Origin: Mycetocola zhujimingii
GTDB taxonomy: Bacteria > Actinomycetota > Actinomycetes > Actinomycetales > Microbacteriaceae
Direction: 5' to 3'
NCBI RefSeq assembly: GCF_003065425.1
Contig: NZ_CP026949.1
Location: 2,232,001-2,296,000 of the forward strand
DNA: 64,000 bases
Both the position numbers and the translations under genes were made by a program. Under the pieces are notes generated by a model. That model did no database searches. It was not told where the DNA came from and worked only from the letters and a program-made list of their open reading frames with translations. This document shows positions 38,608 to 48,593 of the stretch, in pieces (position 1 is the first letter of the stretch; each line of letters opens with the position of its first letter).

Positions 38608-38624
38608 TCTGTGGGGTGACGCCC

Positions 38625-39374
38625 CTACTTCTTGCCCTGGGCGGCAACGGCTGCAGCACCGGCGGCGGCGGCCTCGGGGTCGAGGTATTCCGCGGGCTGA
38701 GTCGGCCTGAAGTTCTCGTCGAGCTTGTAGACGAGAGGGATACCCGTCGGGATGTTCAGCGACGCGATGTCATCGTCTGAGATGTCGTCGAGGTGCTTGA
38801 CCAGGGCGCGCAGCGAGTTGCCGTGGGCTGTGACAAGTACGGTCTTGCCGGCAGCCAGGTCGCCGGTGATGTCCGATTCCCAGTAGGGAAGCATCCGGTC
38901 GATGACGTCCTTGAGGCATTCCGTCTTCGGGACCTCTCCGTCGATGCCGACGTACCGCGGGTCGTTCGCCTGCGAGTACTCGTTGTCATCGTCGATCGGG
39001 GGCGGCGGAACGTCGAACGAACGACGCCATACCTGGAACTGCTCTGCGCCGTATTCGGCGAGGGTCTGCGCCTTGTCCTTGCCCTGCAGCGCACCGTAGT
39101 GACGCTCATTCAGGCGCCAGCTGCGCTTGACCGGGATCCACGCGCGGTCGGCAACGTCGAGGGCGATGTTCGCCGTCTGGATGGCGCGGGTGAGAACAGA
39201 CGTGTACAGGACATCGGGGGTGAGCTGGGACTCGGTGAGCAGTTCGCCGGCTCGAGTGGCTTCGGCGACGCCCTGGTCGCTCAGGCGAACGTCGACCCAG
39301 CCGGTGAACAGATTCTTCTGGTTCCAGTCGCTGTTTCCGTGGCGAAGCAGGATGAGGGTGTATGGCAGAGACAT
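38625..39374 (-). CDS. gpmA: 2,3-bisphosphoglycerate-dependent phosphoglycerate mutase
   Basis: A 249-residue glycolytic enzyme. The phospho-His is in [10 protein letters not shown] (His12), [12 protein letters not shown] is the substrate loop and the second His is in [11 protein letters not shown]. It interconverts 3- and 2-phosphoglycerate in the cytoplasm. It ends with an Ala-rich tail ([15 protein letters not shown]). Confidence 0.96.
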   Translation of the reverse strand: MSLPYTLILLRHGNSDWNQKNLFTGWVDVRLSDQGVAEATRAGELLTESQLTPDVLYTSVLTRAIQTANIALDVADRAWIPVKRSWRLNERHYGALQGKDKAQTLAEYGAEQFQVWRRSFDVPPPPIDDDNEYSQANDPRYVGIDGEVPKTECLKDVIDRMLPYWESDITGDLAAGKTVLVTAHGNSLRALVKHLDDISDDDIASLNIPTGIPLVYKLDENFRPTQPAEYLDPEAAAAGAAAVAAQGKK

Positions 39375-39484
39375 GCTCCCACTCTATCGACAGGGGGCGA
39401 TTGCCTCCATCGGTACGGTCAGACACAGACAGCGGGTGGGGGGCATCGGCGAACGGTCAGGGGCGCTCCTGAGAGAATGATCTA

Positions 39485-40294
39485 ATGCCCATTGGAACCA
39501 TCACCCGAGGGACGACGAACACGAATCGCCTTCGACGGGTCGACCGATTCCTGCAGACTCTCCCCGTTGTGCGCACCGCAGCCGACCCCCTCGTCGTCGA
39601 TCTCGGCTACGGTGCGAGCGCTGTCACGAGTCTCGAGCTGCACGCGCGTCTTCGCAAGATCCGGCCGGATGTTGAGGTGCTCGGCCTCGAGATCGACAAG
39701 GACAGGGTACAGCGGGCAACCAGCCAGCTGGAGTCGGTGCGACGCGGCGAAACGGGTTTCCCCGCCGACGCGCGCGTGAGTTTTGCCCGGGGCGGGTTCG
39801 AGGTCCCGGTGCACGACGGGCGACGCCCCGCCGTCATCCGCGCCTTCAATGTGCTGCGGCAATACGACGAGGACCAGGTGGCGGATGCCTGGGGACTGAT
39901 GGTCTCCCGGCTCCAGCCGCACGGCGTCCTGGTCGAGGGAACCTGCGATGAGATCGGACGGATCTCGAGCTGGGTGTCTGTGACCGCGGACGGACCACGG
40001 TCCCTGACGATTTCGCTGCGCCTCGACGAGCTCGACCGGCCGTCCATCGTCGCCGAACGCCTGCCGAAGGCCCTGATCCACCGCAACGTTTCCGGGGAGC
40101 GGATCGCTCTTCTCATGACGGAACTCGACCGGCAGTGGCAGTACAGCGCACCACTGGCGCCATACGGGCCTGTCCAGCGCTGGATCGCCACGGTCACAGG
40201 CCTGGCCACCGCCGGCTGGCCCGTGTTCGGCACGCGGGCGAGGTGGCGGCTCGGCGAACTCACTGTCCCGTGGGACAGCGTCGCACCGAACTGA
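39485..40294 (+). CDS. class I SAM-dependent methyltransferase-like protein
   Basis: A 269-residue protein. The Rossmann motif I is DPLVVDLGYGASAVTSLEL, followed by the acidic end of beta-2 in VLGLEIDKDRV. It is related to actinobacterial proteins of unknown target that lie near phoU and gpm. GAGAAT lies 6 nt before the ATG, so it is probably leaderless. It is divergent from gpmA. Confidence 0.82.
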   Translation: MPIGTITRGTTNTNRLRRVDRFLQTLPVVRTAADPLVVDLGYGASAVTSLELHARLRKIRPDVEVLGLEIDKDRVQRATSQLESVRRGETGFPADARVSFARGGFEVPVHDGRRPAVIRAFNVLRQYDEDQVADAWGLMVSRLQPHGVLVEGTCDEIGRISSWVSVTADGPRSLTISLRLDELDRPSIVAERLPKALIHRNVSGERIALLMTELDRQWQYSAPLAPYGPVQRWIATVTGLATAGWPVFGTRARWRLGELTVPWDSVAPN

Positions 40295-40311
40295 ACCGGC
40301 GCACGGGCACG

Positions 40312-41430
40312 TCAGGGACGGCGGACCGCGCCGAGTCTCGGCAATCGCGGTACATCGGCAACGGCACCGGCGTCGGCCGGAACGATGACCTGCTGCGCCG
40401 CCGCAATGAGCTGGCCGTCTTCGTCGACGCTGAGCACGGCATCCGGTTTCACCGAGCGCTTGATCACCGCGAGCGCTATCGGCCCAAGCTCGTGATGTAT
40501 CGCCGCAGTTGTGATGCGCCCGACGTCGACCTGCTCCCCCGCCCGCTCCGCACGAACCGGCGCTCCATGTGTGGGGAGCACCGAGTCTGACCCGTCGAGG
40601 TGAAGCATGACGAGCCTGCGTGGCGGGTGGCCGAGGTTGTGAACCTTCGCGACCGTCTCCTGCCCGCGGTAGCAGCCCTTGGCGAGATGGACGGCACTCC
40701 GGAGCCAGTCGAGTTCGTGCGGGATCGTCTTCTCGTCGACCTCAGTGGCGAAGCGCGGGCGCCAGGCGGCAACACGAAGCGCCTCGGCGGCGAGAGTACC
40801 TGCCGCCGGGTGCGTACTCGCGACGTCGCCTAGCGCCGTCCTGGCGACGAGCGCTTCCTTCCAGTTCCAGTCGGCGCCGGGATGCTGGCCATTTGCGTAC
40901 TGGTGTCCGCCGGCAACGACCGATGCCCACGGATCGCGCCAGACCAGCGGGATCCCCGACCCGGAGGCGACAGGAACGGTGGCGGGAACCTCGTCAGAGA
41001 GGAACCCGATCCGGGCAAATTCAGGAGTGCGGTCGGCGATCTCCACCCTGAGCATGAACTTCATGCGGTTGAGCCAGGCGACGAGCGGCTCTACTGCTTG
41101 CGGGTCGACGAGCAGCCACGTGGTCTCACCATCGTCGAGGACGCCCGCAGCGTATTCGATGTGCCCCTGCGGGTCCAGAAACAGTGTCTCGCTCGATTCG
41201 CCCGGCTGAACGAACCTGAGTTCCGCCGACGTGATGGAGTTGAGCCAGGTCAGCCGGTCAGGACCGGTGACGGAGATAACGCCGCGATTCGAGAGATCGA
41301 CGACAGCCGCGCCGCCCGCGAGCCGCCGCTGCTCGATGTTCGGGTTTCCGTAGTGAGAAGGAACTCCCGCGTCGATCGCACCAGGAACCTCAACGGCACC
41401 CGCGATGCCGAAGAACGGCGACGCCGTCAC
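40312..41430 (-). CDS. ygfZ: folate-binding protein YgfZ
   Basis: A 372-residue protein of the GcvT/YgfZ fold with the signature KGCYRGQETVAKVHNLGH at about residues 263-280. It binds tetrahydrofolate and supports Fe-S cluster enzymes. The GTG at 41430 overlaps the stop of the upstream nitrobindin-like gene (GTGA), so the two are translationally coupled, a pairing common in actinobacteria. Confidence 0.93.
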   Translation of the reverse strand: MTASPFFGIAGAVEVPGAIDAGVPSHYGNPNIEQRRLAGGAAVVDLSNRGVISVTGPDRLTWLNSITSAELRFVQPGESSETLFLDPQGHIEYAAGVLDDGETTWLLVDPQAVEPLVAWLNRMKFMLRVEIADRTPEFARIGFLSDEVPATVPVASGSGIPLVWRDPWASVVAGGHQYANGQHPGADWNWKEALVARTALGDVASTHPAAGTLAAEALRVAAWRPRFATEVDEKTIPHELDWLRSAVHLAKGCYRGQETVAKVHNLGHPPRRLVMLHLDGSDSVLPTHGAPVRAERAGEQVDVGRITTAAIHHELGPIALAVIKRSVKPDAVLSVDEDGQLIAAAQQVIVPADAGAVADVPRLPRLGAVRRP

Positions 41431-42026
41431 GAATCCGCCTTGCCCAGCCGCGCGGACGCGTGTGTCCTCAGGTCCTGCCCGAGAGCGGCGATGTCCCACG
41501 CCCAGAGCAGGTGGTTATCGACCATGCCGTACATTCTGGTCGCCGCCGCGTATTCCTTCGCTCCAGCGGTGCGCATCACGGCGTCGGTTGCAAGATCGAT
41601 TCGCGGACCTCTCACCTCGCCGAGGTAGAGCTCGCTCACTCCGCCCGGGTGAACCACAGCGGCTTCGATGTCGAACCCGCCGTCAGCGTTGCGGAGCGTT
41701 TCGACGGATTCAGCGTTCGGATACGGCCGCTCACCGATTCCGGGGAGCATTGCCGGCCCGGGGTCGCCCGGCTGCTGCTTGCGGTGCAGGCGCCAGTACC
41801 CCGACTCGGCAACGAGCGGCGTCTGCTCATCGTCGAGCAACCAGGTGTACGAGTTGTAGTTGAGGTACGGCAAACCGTCGTGGCTGAAGCTCACACGCTG
41901 GCCGAACTCGTGACTGATCGACTCCTCGCCCACCGTGTAATCGATGACGCCTGAGCCTTCCCAGACTCCGATTAACCACGAGAGCGGGACGAGTTCAGCG
42001 GGGAGATCCAGGTTCAGTTCGATCAT
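41427..42026 (-). CDS. nitrobindin-like heme/FABP-family protein
   Basis: A 199-residue beta-barrel protein with the GxWxGxG motif as IGVWEGSGV near residue 20. It has the strands SFSHDGLPYLNYNSYTWLL and ESGYWRLH and the C-terminal VDNHLLWAWDIAALGQDL holding the likely axial His. This is the bacterial nitrobindin (peroxynitrite isomerase) family. It is coupled to ygfZ. Confidence 0.88.
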   Translation of the reverse strand: MIELNLDLPAELVPLSWLIGVWEGSGVIDYTVGEESISHEFGQRVSFSHDGLPYLNYNSYTWLLDDEQTPLVAESGYWRLHRKQQPGDPGPAMLPGIGERPYPNAESVETLRNADGGFDIEAAVVHPGGVSELYLGEVRGPRIDLATDAVMRTAGAKEYAAATRMYGMVDNHLLWAWDIAALGQDLRTHASARLGKADS

Positions 42027-42041
42027 GATCGGGTCAGAGCG

Positions 42042-42155
42042 TTACCGCTGGCCCCGAAACAGGTTCCACAGCACAACGACAGACGTGAACGCGATACCCA
42101 GGCTTGCTGCGGCGAGAAGGCCGACAAAGAATAGTTCGAGCGCGACGAGATCCAT
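42042..42155 (-). CDS. 37-residue single-span membrane protein
   Basis: An ATG-started ORF with TAGACT 6 nt upstream encodes one hydrophobic helix (LFFVGLLAAASLGIAFTSVV) and a basic end (WNLFRGQR). It lies 9 bp after the membrane protein gene at 42165 and 15 bp before the nitrobindin-like gene on the same strand. Frame, composition and a leaderless promoter all support it as a real small gene. Function unknown. Confidence 0.6.
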   Translation of the reverse strand: MDLVALELFFVGLLAAASLGIAFTSVVVLWNLFRGQR

Positions 42156-42164
42156 GCCGACAGT

Positions 42165-42455
42165 CTATCCCCCGGAGACGACGGCGACGCTGAGAGCAAC
42201 GGCGGTGCCGCCGATGATGACGAGCGAGCCCGCGAGGCTCGCCCCAAGGCGATCGATGAACCCCACCTTTCGATGGGTAGAGAGCTGGATAGCGAAGGCG
42301 ACGAGCATGCTCGCGGCGAGCGCCAGCCAGAGCCACGAAAGCCGGTAGCTCTCCGAGGGCAGGAGGGCGACAGCCACAGCTGCGACCAGTGCGACGAGCC
42401 ATACGGCGGCGATGCCGCCCCACGTGCGCGCTGGTGTCATTGGAGTATCGGTCAC
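42165..42455 (-). CDS. small three-helix membrane protein
   Basis: A 96-residue protein with hydrophobic segments at about residues 13-32, 40-58 and 70-95, separated by polar loops ([21 protein letters not shown]). It starts at GTG 42455 and is divergent from glnR. No family is recognised. Together with the next two genes it makes a minus-strand cluster leading to ygfZ. Confidence 0.7.
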   Translation of the reverse strand: MTDTPMTPARTWGGIAAVWLVALVAAVAVALLPSESYRLSWLWLALAASMLVAFAIQLSTHRKVGFIDRLGASLAGSLVIIGGTAVALSVAVVSGG

Positions 42456-42562
42456 ATCTCCATTGTGCCCGATACGGCGAGCGGATGCCCCTCCGAGGAG
42501 GTGATCACGCCGCGAGTTGCGCTATCGCTAGTATTGACCCAGCTAATCACTGGAGGTCCTGC

Positions 42563-43252
42563 GTGGCGCAACTGTTGATTCTGACCTCACGGGTCGACAA
42601 TGACGTGCTTCCCTCCCTCGGCCTGCTCTCTCACCGGGTTCGTCAGATACCGGCTCAGCCGGCTCAACTCGTCAACGCGCCCGCGAGTGACCTGATCATG
42701 ATCGACGCGCGAACCGACCTCGCCGGTGCCAAGTCGCTGTGCAAGATCCTCCGGACGACCGGCCTCACCGTGCCGCTCCTTATCGTTCTTACCGAGGGCG
42801 GACTCAGCGCGGTGAGCGCGGACTGGGGCGTCGACGATGTTCTCGTTGAGAACGCTGGTCCCGCCGAGGTCGATGCCCGAATCAGGCTGGCCATCGGCAA
42901 ACAGGCCCTCGAGCAGACCTCGACCAAGATCCAGACCTCCGGCGTCGTCATCGACGAGGCCAGCTACTCGGCGAAGGTCCAGGGTAAACCGCTCGACCTG
43001 ACCTATAAGGAGTTCGAACTCCTCAGGTTCCTGGCGACGCATCCGTCACGGGTCTTCACCCGCGAGCAGCTGCTCAGCGAAGTGTGGGGCTATGACTACT
43101 TCGGCGGCACCCGGACGGTCGACGTGCACGTCCGGCGCTTGCGCGCAAAGCTGGGCGATCTCGAGCAACTCATCGGCACGGTCCGTAACGTTGGTTACCG
43201 CTTCAACGTCTATGAGGAGGACAGTGCGCCCGCCGGCTCTTCGCACGCGTAG
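42563..43252 (+). CDS. glnR: GlnR, nitrogen-metabolism response regulator
   Basis: A 229-residue orphan OmpR-type regulator with the GlnR-specific receiver ([48 protein letters not shown]). The winged helix is [20 protein letters not shown] with [20 protein letters not shown]. It controls ammonium, nitrate and glutamine genes. It has no partner kinase, and GlnR receivers are thought not to work by ordinary phosphorylation. Start GTG 42563, TGGAGG 6 nt upstream. It overlaps mshD by 29 bp. Confidence 0.93.
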   Translation: MAQLLILTSRVDNDVLPSLGLLSHRVRQIPAQPAQLVNAPASDLIMIDARTDLAGAKSLCKILRTTGLTVPLLIVLTEGGLSAVSADWGVDDVLVENAGPAEVDARIRLAIGKQALEQTSTKIQTSGVVIDEASYSAKVQGKPLDLTYKEFELLRFLATHPSRVFTREQLLSEVWGYDYFGGTRTVDVHVRRLRAKLGDLEQLIGTVRNVGYRFNVYEEDSAPAGSSHA

Positions 43253-44117
43253 CCTCTCCACCCCTGGCGCTCGTGCCGCGTTCGACCGCCTTGTTCGGGT
43301 GGCCGCAGCTGTCGACGGCCAGGCGCCGTTCAACGACCAGGCGCTCGTGGATGCCGAGAAAGGGACCAGGAAGCTGGTCTTCATCGTTGAGCCGCAGGAG
43401 TCGCCCAGCGCCGCCGAGCACCTGGTCGGGGCCGCCATCCTCGGTGAGGATGAACTGGAGCTTGTGGTCGACCCTGAGTGGCGCGGGTCCGGGTACGGCA
43501 GCGCTGCCGTCGCCGAACTGCTCTCCGACGCCCCCGCCGGCCTGAAGGCCTGGTCACACGGCGACCACCCGGCAGCGCGCGCACTGGCCAGGCGGTTCGG
43601 GTTCACCCCGGTCAGAACCTTGTTGCAGCTGCGGATGCCGCTTGAGCAGTCAGCGACGACCGGCACAGCGTTCGAGAGCTTCCGCCCAGGCGTCGACGAA
43701 GACGAGTGGGTAGCGCTCAACGCAAGGATCTTCGCCGACCATCCCGAGCAGGGCAGCATCACGGTGGACGACCTCCATGCCAGGGAAGCCGAAGAATGGT
43801 TCGACCCAGGCGACTTCCTCATCGCTCGCGACGAGGCCGGGACGATGATCGGCTACAACTGGCTCAAGATCGAGAATGACCTCGGTGAGGTCTACGTCGT
43901 CGGCGTGGACGCACCCGGCCGCGGCCTCGGCAGGTCTCTCATGCTGGCGGGACTCGAACGGATGCGACAGCGGGGCTGTACGACGGCGGCGCTCTACGTC
44001 GAGGCAGACAACACTCCGGCCGTGGCCCTGTACCGCTCGCTCGGCTTTTCCGACCATACGGTCGACGTGCAGTACGTGCTTGGCGAACCGCCCGCGGCCC
44101 GTCACGCTGAATCCTGA
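43224..44117 (+). CDS. mshD: mycothiol synthase (MshD)
   Basis: A 297-residue protein with two GNAT acetyltransferase domains. The N-terminal one includes [20 protein letters not shown]. The C-terminal one has [20 protein letters not shown] and [15 protein letters not shown]. It makes mycothiol by acetylating Cys-GlcN-Ins, the last step of the pathway, supporting an actinobacterial origin. Start GTG 43224 has GAGGAGG just upstream, inside the glnR 3' end. Confidence 0.92.
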   Translation: MRPPALRTRSLSTPGARAAFDRLVRVAAAVDGQAPFNDQALVDAEKGTRKLVFIVEPQESPSAAEHLVGAAILGEDELELVVDPEWRGSGYGSAAVAELLSDAPAGLKAWSHGDHPAARALARRFGFTPVRTLLQLRMPLEQSATTGTAFESFRPGVDEDEWVALNARIFADHPEQGSITVDDLHAREAEEWFDPGDFLIARDEAGTMIGYNWLKIENDLGEVYVVGVDAPGRGLGRSLMLAGLERMRQRGCTTAALYVEADNTPAVALYRSLGFSDHTVDVQYVLGEPPAARHAES

Positions 44118-44191
44118 CCGACTGAACGCCCTGGCGACCGCCGCTGCCTGGCAATGTGCGCGGTGGTTGCTCAAGGTGACAAGATATTGCA

Positions 44192-46366
44192 ATGGCATCA
44201 GACAGCATGGCCCAGGACTCCGGCCTCGGCTGGGACGACGACGACTTCGACCCCGCATTCGAGCGTGACGACCCTGCCCTTCCCGAGGGCCGATACCTCG
44301 ACAGGGAGATCAGCTGGCTCGCCTTCAACCAAAGGGTGCTGGAACTCGCCGAGGACCGCTCGGTGCCCGCGCTCGAGCGGGCCAACTTCCTCGCCATCTT
44401 CGCATCGAACCTCGATGAGTTCTTCATGGTGAGGGTCGCCGGGCTCAAGCGTCGCGTTCTCACCGGCCTCGCTGTGCCCACCAACATCGGCCGTGCGCCC
44501 GCCGACGTACTCGAGGACATCTCGGAGAAGGCCCACGAACTCCAGTTGCGCCACGCTCGCGTCTGGAGCGATCAGGTCAAGCCGGATCTCACCGCAGCCG
44601 GCGTCAGCGTCGTGAGTTGGGACGCGCTCAATCGCGAGGACAAGGCGCGACTCAGCGACTACTTCTCGCAGCAGATCTTTCCGGTGCTCATGCCCCTCGC
44701 GGTCGACCCTGTGCACCCGTTCCCCTACATTTCGGGGCTCTCGCTCAACCTCGCCGTCCGGGTAAGGAACACAAAGACCGGACGGCAGGAGTTCGCGAGG
44801 CTGAAAGTGCCTCAGATGCTGCCCCGTTTCGTGCGGGTGGACCCCTCCGCCACGCTCGACGACGTTCAGTTCGTTTCACTCGAAGACCTCATCGCGAACC
44901 ACCTCGGCGACCTGTTCCCCGGGATGGAGATCGTTGAGCACCACGTGTTCCGCGTCACACGCAACGAGGACGTGGAAATCGAGGAGGACGAAACCGAGAA
45001 CCTCATCCAGGCCCTCGAGAAGGAACTGCTCCGCCGTCGCTTCGGACCGCCCATCCGCCTCGAGATCACCGAGGACATGGACGACGTCACACTCGACCTG
45101 CTTGTGCGCGAGCTCGACGTGACCGAGCAGGAGGTCTACCGGCTGCCTGCGCCCCTCGACCTCGGCGGCCTGTTCAGCCTGTCGGGGATCGATCGTCCCG
45201 ACCTGAGATACCCGCCGCGCGTTCCGACCACTGCACTTGAATTCCAGCCGGCCGAGCCGAACGGAAAAGCAGACATCTTCGGCGCGATCTCCCGCGGCGA
45301 CGTTCTCGTACACCACCCGTACGAGTCATTCGCCACGAGCGTCCAGGCCTTCCTCGAGCAGGCCGCTGCTGACCCGCATGTCCTCGCCATCAAACAGACC
45401 CTGTACCGCACCTCGGGCGACTCCCCCATCGTCGAGGCCCTCATCGATGCCGCCGAGGCTGGAAAGCAGGTTCTCGCGCTCGTCGAGATCAAGGCTCGCT
45501 TCGACGAACAAGCCAACATCTCCTGGGCCCGGAAGCTCGAGAAGGCTGGAGTGCACGTGGTCTATGGCCTCGTCGGGCTCAAGACGCACTGCAAACTTGC
45601 CCTCGTCATCCGTGAAGAAAAAGGGACGCTCAAGCACTACAGCCACATCGGCACGGGAAACTACAACCCGAAGACCAGCCGGATCTATGAGGACCTCGGT
45701 CTGTTCACCGCAGACGCGCAGGTGGGCAAGGACCTCACCCGCCTGTTCAATGAGCTGTCCGGCTACGCCATCGAGAAGAAGTTCAAGAGGCTGCTTGTCG
45801 CTCCCCTGCACCTGCGCAAGGGCCTGCTCAAGCACATCGAGACCGAGCGAAGGAACGCTGAGGCCGGCAAGCCGAGCGGGATCAGGATCAAGGTCAACTC
45901 GATCGTCGATGAGGCCATCATCGATGGGCTCTACCGGGCGAGCCAGGCCGGAGTTCCCGTCGATATCTGGGTGCGGGGCATTTGCAGCCTCCGGCCGGGC
46001 TACCCGGGCATGAGCGAGAACATGCGTGTTCGCTCAATCCTGGGCCGGTTCCTCGAGCACTCCCGCATCTTCTCGTTCGTCAACGACGGCGATCCCCACG
46101 TCTTCATCGGCAGCGCCGACATGATGCACCGCAACCTCGACCGTCGCGTCGAGGCGCTGGTACGCCTGACGTCTCCGGCGCACCTCGCGGAGATCGAGGG
46201 ACTGTTCGACGTCGCCATGGATGACAAGACCTCGTCGTGGCACCTCGACTCCGACGGTGAGTGGGAGCGCCACAGCGTCGGCGAGAACGGCGAGGCACTC
46301 GTCGACCTGCAGGACAGGCTGATGTTGAAGACCAGCCTGCGTCGCCGGCAGAGGAGCCGCAGGTGA
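44192..46366 (+). CDS. ppk: polyphosphate kinase 1
   Basis: A 724-residue Ppk1. The N domain has [18 protein letters not shown] and the head domain follows. The catalytic C-terminal domains include the phospho-His in [11 protein letters not shown] (about residue 483), [21 protein letters not shown] and [11 protein letters not shown]-type [17 protein letters not shown]. It makes polyphosphate from ATP, matching the phosphate context. GATATT lies just before the ATG and no Shine-Dalgarno is present. It overlaps the nudix gene by 4 bp. Confidence 0.96.
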   Translation: MASDSMAQDSGLGWDDDDFDPAFERDDPALPEGRYLDREISWLAFNQRVLELAEDRSVPALERANFLAIFASNLDEFFMVRVAGLKRRVLTGLAVPTNIGRAPADVLEDISEKAHELQLRHARVWSDQVKPDLTAAGVSVVSWDALNREDKARLSDYFSQQIFPVLMPLAVDPVHPFPYISGLSLNLAVRVRNTKTGRQEFARLKVPQMLPRFVRVDPSATLDDVQFVSLEDLIANHLGDLFPGMEIVEHHVFRVTRNEDVEIEEDETENLIQALEKELLRRRFGPPIRLEITEDMDDVTLDLLVRELDVTEQEVYRLPAPLDLGGLFSLSGIDRPDLRYPPRVPTTALEFQPAEPNGKADIFGAISRGDVLVHHPYESFATSVQAFLEQAAADPHVLAIKQTLYRTSGDSPIVEALIDAAEAGKQVLALVEIKARFDEQANISWARKLEKAGVHVVYGLVGLKTHCKLALVIREEKGTLKHYSHIGTGNYNPKTSRIYEDLGLFTADAQVGKDLTRLFNELSGYAIEKKFKRLLVAPLHLRKGLLKHIETERRNAEAGKPSGIRIKVNSIVDEAIIDGLYRASQAGVPVDIWVRGICSLRPGYPGMSENMRVRSILGRFLEHSRIFSFVNDGDPHVFIGSADMMHRNLDRRVEALVRLTSPAHLAEIEGLFDVAMDDKTSSWHLDSDGEWERHSVGENGEALVDLQDRLMLKTSLRRRQRSRR

Positions 46367-47298
46367 CGAGCGCCGTCTACGCCGCCGGGGCCGTGTGCTG
46401 GCGGCTCATCGACGGCAGAATCCACATTCTCGTGATTCACCGAACGAAGTACGCCGACGTGACCCTGCCCAAGGGCAAGGTCGACCCCGGCGAGTCGCTG
46501 CCCCAGACCGCGGTACGGGAGATCCGCGAGGAGACCGGTCTCGCCGTCACCCTCGGCGTCCCCCTCGGCGTCTCCGCGTACACGCTCGCAAGCGGCAAGG
46601 AAAAAGTCGTCCATTACTGGGCGAGCGAGGTGACGGATGCCGCGGTTCTCGCGTCGACCTTCGTCCCGAACGGCGAGGTCGCCGCGCTCGAGTGGGTCAC
46701 CATCAGGCGGGCCAGGAACTACCTGAGTTACGACCGTGACGTAGAGATCATCGACACCTTTGCGACACTCGTCGACGAGGGCGTTACCTCGACCTTCGCG
46801 CTGATCGCCCTCCGGCACGGCAAAGCTGTATCGCCGTCCTCCTGGGACGGACCGGATGCGAGCCGCCCCCTCACCGCTCGTGGTGTTGAGCAGGCCAACG
46901 AGATCGTCGGAACGCTTGAGGCCTTTGGTGTGCGCCGTATCGTCTCGAGCACCGCGGTTCGCTGCGCAACGACAGTAGCTCCCCTCGCGGCGGCAACCGG
47001 GATCGAAGTGCGACGCACCGACCTGATCAGCCAGGACGCCTACGAGTCGGGAACGTCCGACGTCCGCAAGGTCGTGGGCAAGCGGGTTCGTTCGGGAAAG
47101 ACCGCCGTGCTCTGCAGCCACGGGCCCGTGCTCCCCGACATCCTCCGCGAAATCGCCCTGGCGACCGGAAGCATCACCGGCTCGTATCTCTCGAGCGCCG
47201 CCGGGCTCTCCACCGGCGCTTTCAGCGTCGTGCATCTCTCGGCGAGTAACCCGAGTTCGGGAATCATCTCGATCGAGACCCACGAACCCCGCGCATGA
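46363..47298 (+). CDS. Nudix hydrolase with C-terminal histidine-phosphatase domain (MutT1-like)
   Basis: A 311-residue two-domain protein. The N-terminal Nudix box is [22 protein letters not shown]-like (GX5EX7REUXEEXGU, residues about 36-58). The C-terminal histidine phosphatase begins at [11 protein letters not shown] with a second His in [10 protein letters not shown]. The layout matches mycobacterial MutT1, which removes 8-oxo-GTP/dGTP or diadenosine polyphosphates and is likewise encoded beside ppk. The GTG overlaps the ppk stop (GTGA). Confidence 0.92.
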   Translation: MTSAVYAAGAVCWRLIDGRIHILVIHRTKYADVTLPKGKVDPGESLPQTAVREIREETGLAVTLGVPLGVSAYTLASGKEKVVHYWASEVTDAAVLASTFVPNGEVAALEWVTIRRARNYLSYDRDVEIIDTFATLVDEGVTSTFALIALRHGKAVSPSSWDGPDASRPLTARGVEQANEIVGTLEAFGVRRIVSSTAVRCATTVAPLAAATGIEVRRTDLISQDAYESGTSDVRKVVGKRVRSGKTAVLCSHGPVLPDILREIALATGSITGSYLSSAAGLSTGAFSVVHLSASNPSSGIISIETHEPRA

Positions 47299-47319
47299 GC
47301 GCCCGGTTGGAAACCGGTC

Positions 47320-47341
47320 GTTAACCTTCCGTTCACCGCGA
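47320..47341 (+). promoter_or_regulatory. PHO box upstream of pstS
   Basis: GTTAACCTTCC (47320-47330) followed at once by GTTCACCGCGA (47331-47341): two 11-bp direct repeats of the GTTMACC type bound by RegX3/PhoP. They lie about 28 bp before a TAACGT -10 candidate (47369-47374) and 87 bp before the pstS start. Confidence 0.75.
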
Positions 47342-47427
47342 TGAGGGACGCTCGTAAGGCCACACACCTAACGTCACCTGTGGGCCCGACGGGCCCGTCC
47401 CGTAATCACTATGAATGGACACATTTC

Positions 47428-48516
47428 GTGAAGTTCTCGAAGGTCGGCCGCATCGCGGTCATCGCAGCAGTGGCAACTCTCACCCTTTCATCCTGTGCGG
47501 CCAATGAAAAGGCCGACAGCACAGGCAGTTCAGACAGCACCCTCTCCGGCGAACTCGTCGGCATCGGCGCTTCCAGCCAGGGAAGCGCCCAGGAAGCTTG
47601 GATCGCGGGTTTCCAGACCGCGAACCCTGAGGTCACGGTCAACTACGACCCGCAGGGATCCGGCGCGGGCCGGGAGAACTTCATCTCCGGCGCAGCCGCC
47701 TTCGCCGGGTCTGACTCGCTCCTGAGCGACGAGGAGCTCGAGGGAGATTTCGAGAGCTGCGCTCCCGGAACGAAGGCCATCGACCTCCCCGTCTACATCT
47801 CCCCCATCGCCGTGATCTTCAACGTCGACGGAGTGGACGAGCTCAACCTCGATTCAGACACACTCGCGAAAATCTTCTCCGGAGAAATCACCAGCTGGGA
47901 TGACCCGGCAATCGCCGCGCTGAACCCGGATGCGACGCTTCCGTCCGCGCCGATCACAGCGGTGCACCGTTCGGACGACTCCGGAACGACGAAGAACTTC
48001 GCCGACTACCTCAACAAGACGGCGCCAGAGGCATGGACCGCCGAGCCGAGCGACACCTTCCCGTTCAAGACCGGTGAGGGCGCGCAGGGGACATCGGGTG
48101 TTGTCGACGCCGTCTCAAACGGATCGAACACCATCGGGTACGCGGACGCGTCGAAGGCGGGCGACCTGGACACCGCGAAGATCAAGGTCGGCGAGGAGTT
48201 CGTTGAGTACACAGCGGATGCCGCCGCAGCGGTCGTCGAAGGATCCCCGATGGTCGAGGGCCGTGAGGCAAACGACATCGCAATTGAGCTCGACCGGGAG
48301 ACGACTGACCCGAGCCACTACCCGCTCGTCCTCGTCAGCTACGCGATCGCCTGCCAGGAGTACGCTGACCCCGACGACGCTGAACTCGTCAAGGAGTACC
48401 TCACGTACATCGCCGGAGAAGACGGCCAGCAGGTCGCCGTCGAGGCCGCCGGCGCTGCACCGCTCTCGAGCGAGCTGAGCGACAAGGTCAAGACGGCCAT
48501 CGAATCCATCAAGTAA
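47428..48516 (+). CDS. pstS: phosphate ABC transporter substrate-binding lipoprotein PstS
   Basis: A 362-residue lipoprotein with a lipobox LSSC (Cys23). The phosphate-binding loop is IGASSQGSAQEAWIAGF and YDPQGSGAGRENFISG, with further contacts in VHRSDDSGTTKNFADYL. It delivers phosphate to PstCAB. Start GTG 47428 is chosen as the first codon of a proper signal peptide (KFSKVGRIAVIAAVATLTL). It heads pstSCAB under a PHO box. Confidence 0.96.
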   Translation: MKFSKVGRIAVIAAVATLTLSSCAANEKADSTGSSDSTLSGELVGIGASSQGSAQEAWIAGFQTANPEVTVNYDPQGSGAGRENFISGAAAFAGSDSLLSDEELEGDFESCAPGTKAIDLPVYISPIAVIFNVDGVDELNLDSDTLAKIFSGEITSWDDPAIAALNPDATLPSAPITAVHRSDDSGTTKNFADYLNKTAPEAWTAEPSDTFPFKTGEGAQGTSGVVDAVSNGSNTIGYADASKAGDLDTAKIKVGEEFVEYTADAAAAVVEGSPMVEGREANDIAIELDRETTDPSHYPLVLVSYAIACQEYADPDDAELVKEYLTYIAGEDGQQVAVEAAGAAPLSSELSDKVKTAIESIK

Positions 48517-48593
48517 ACAGCTCTCTGATCTGTCCGCCATGCCCGCTGACCCGGGCATGGCGGACAGGCCGGGCAAGGTAAAGACGAAGGCAC

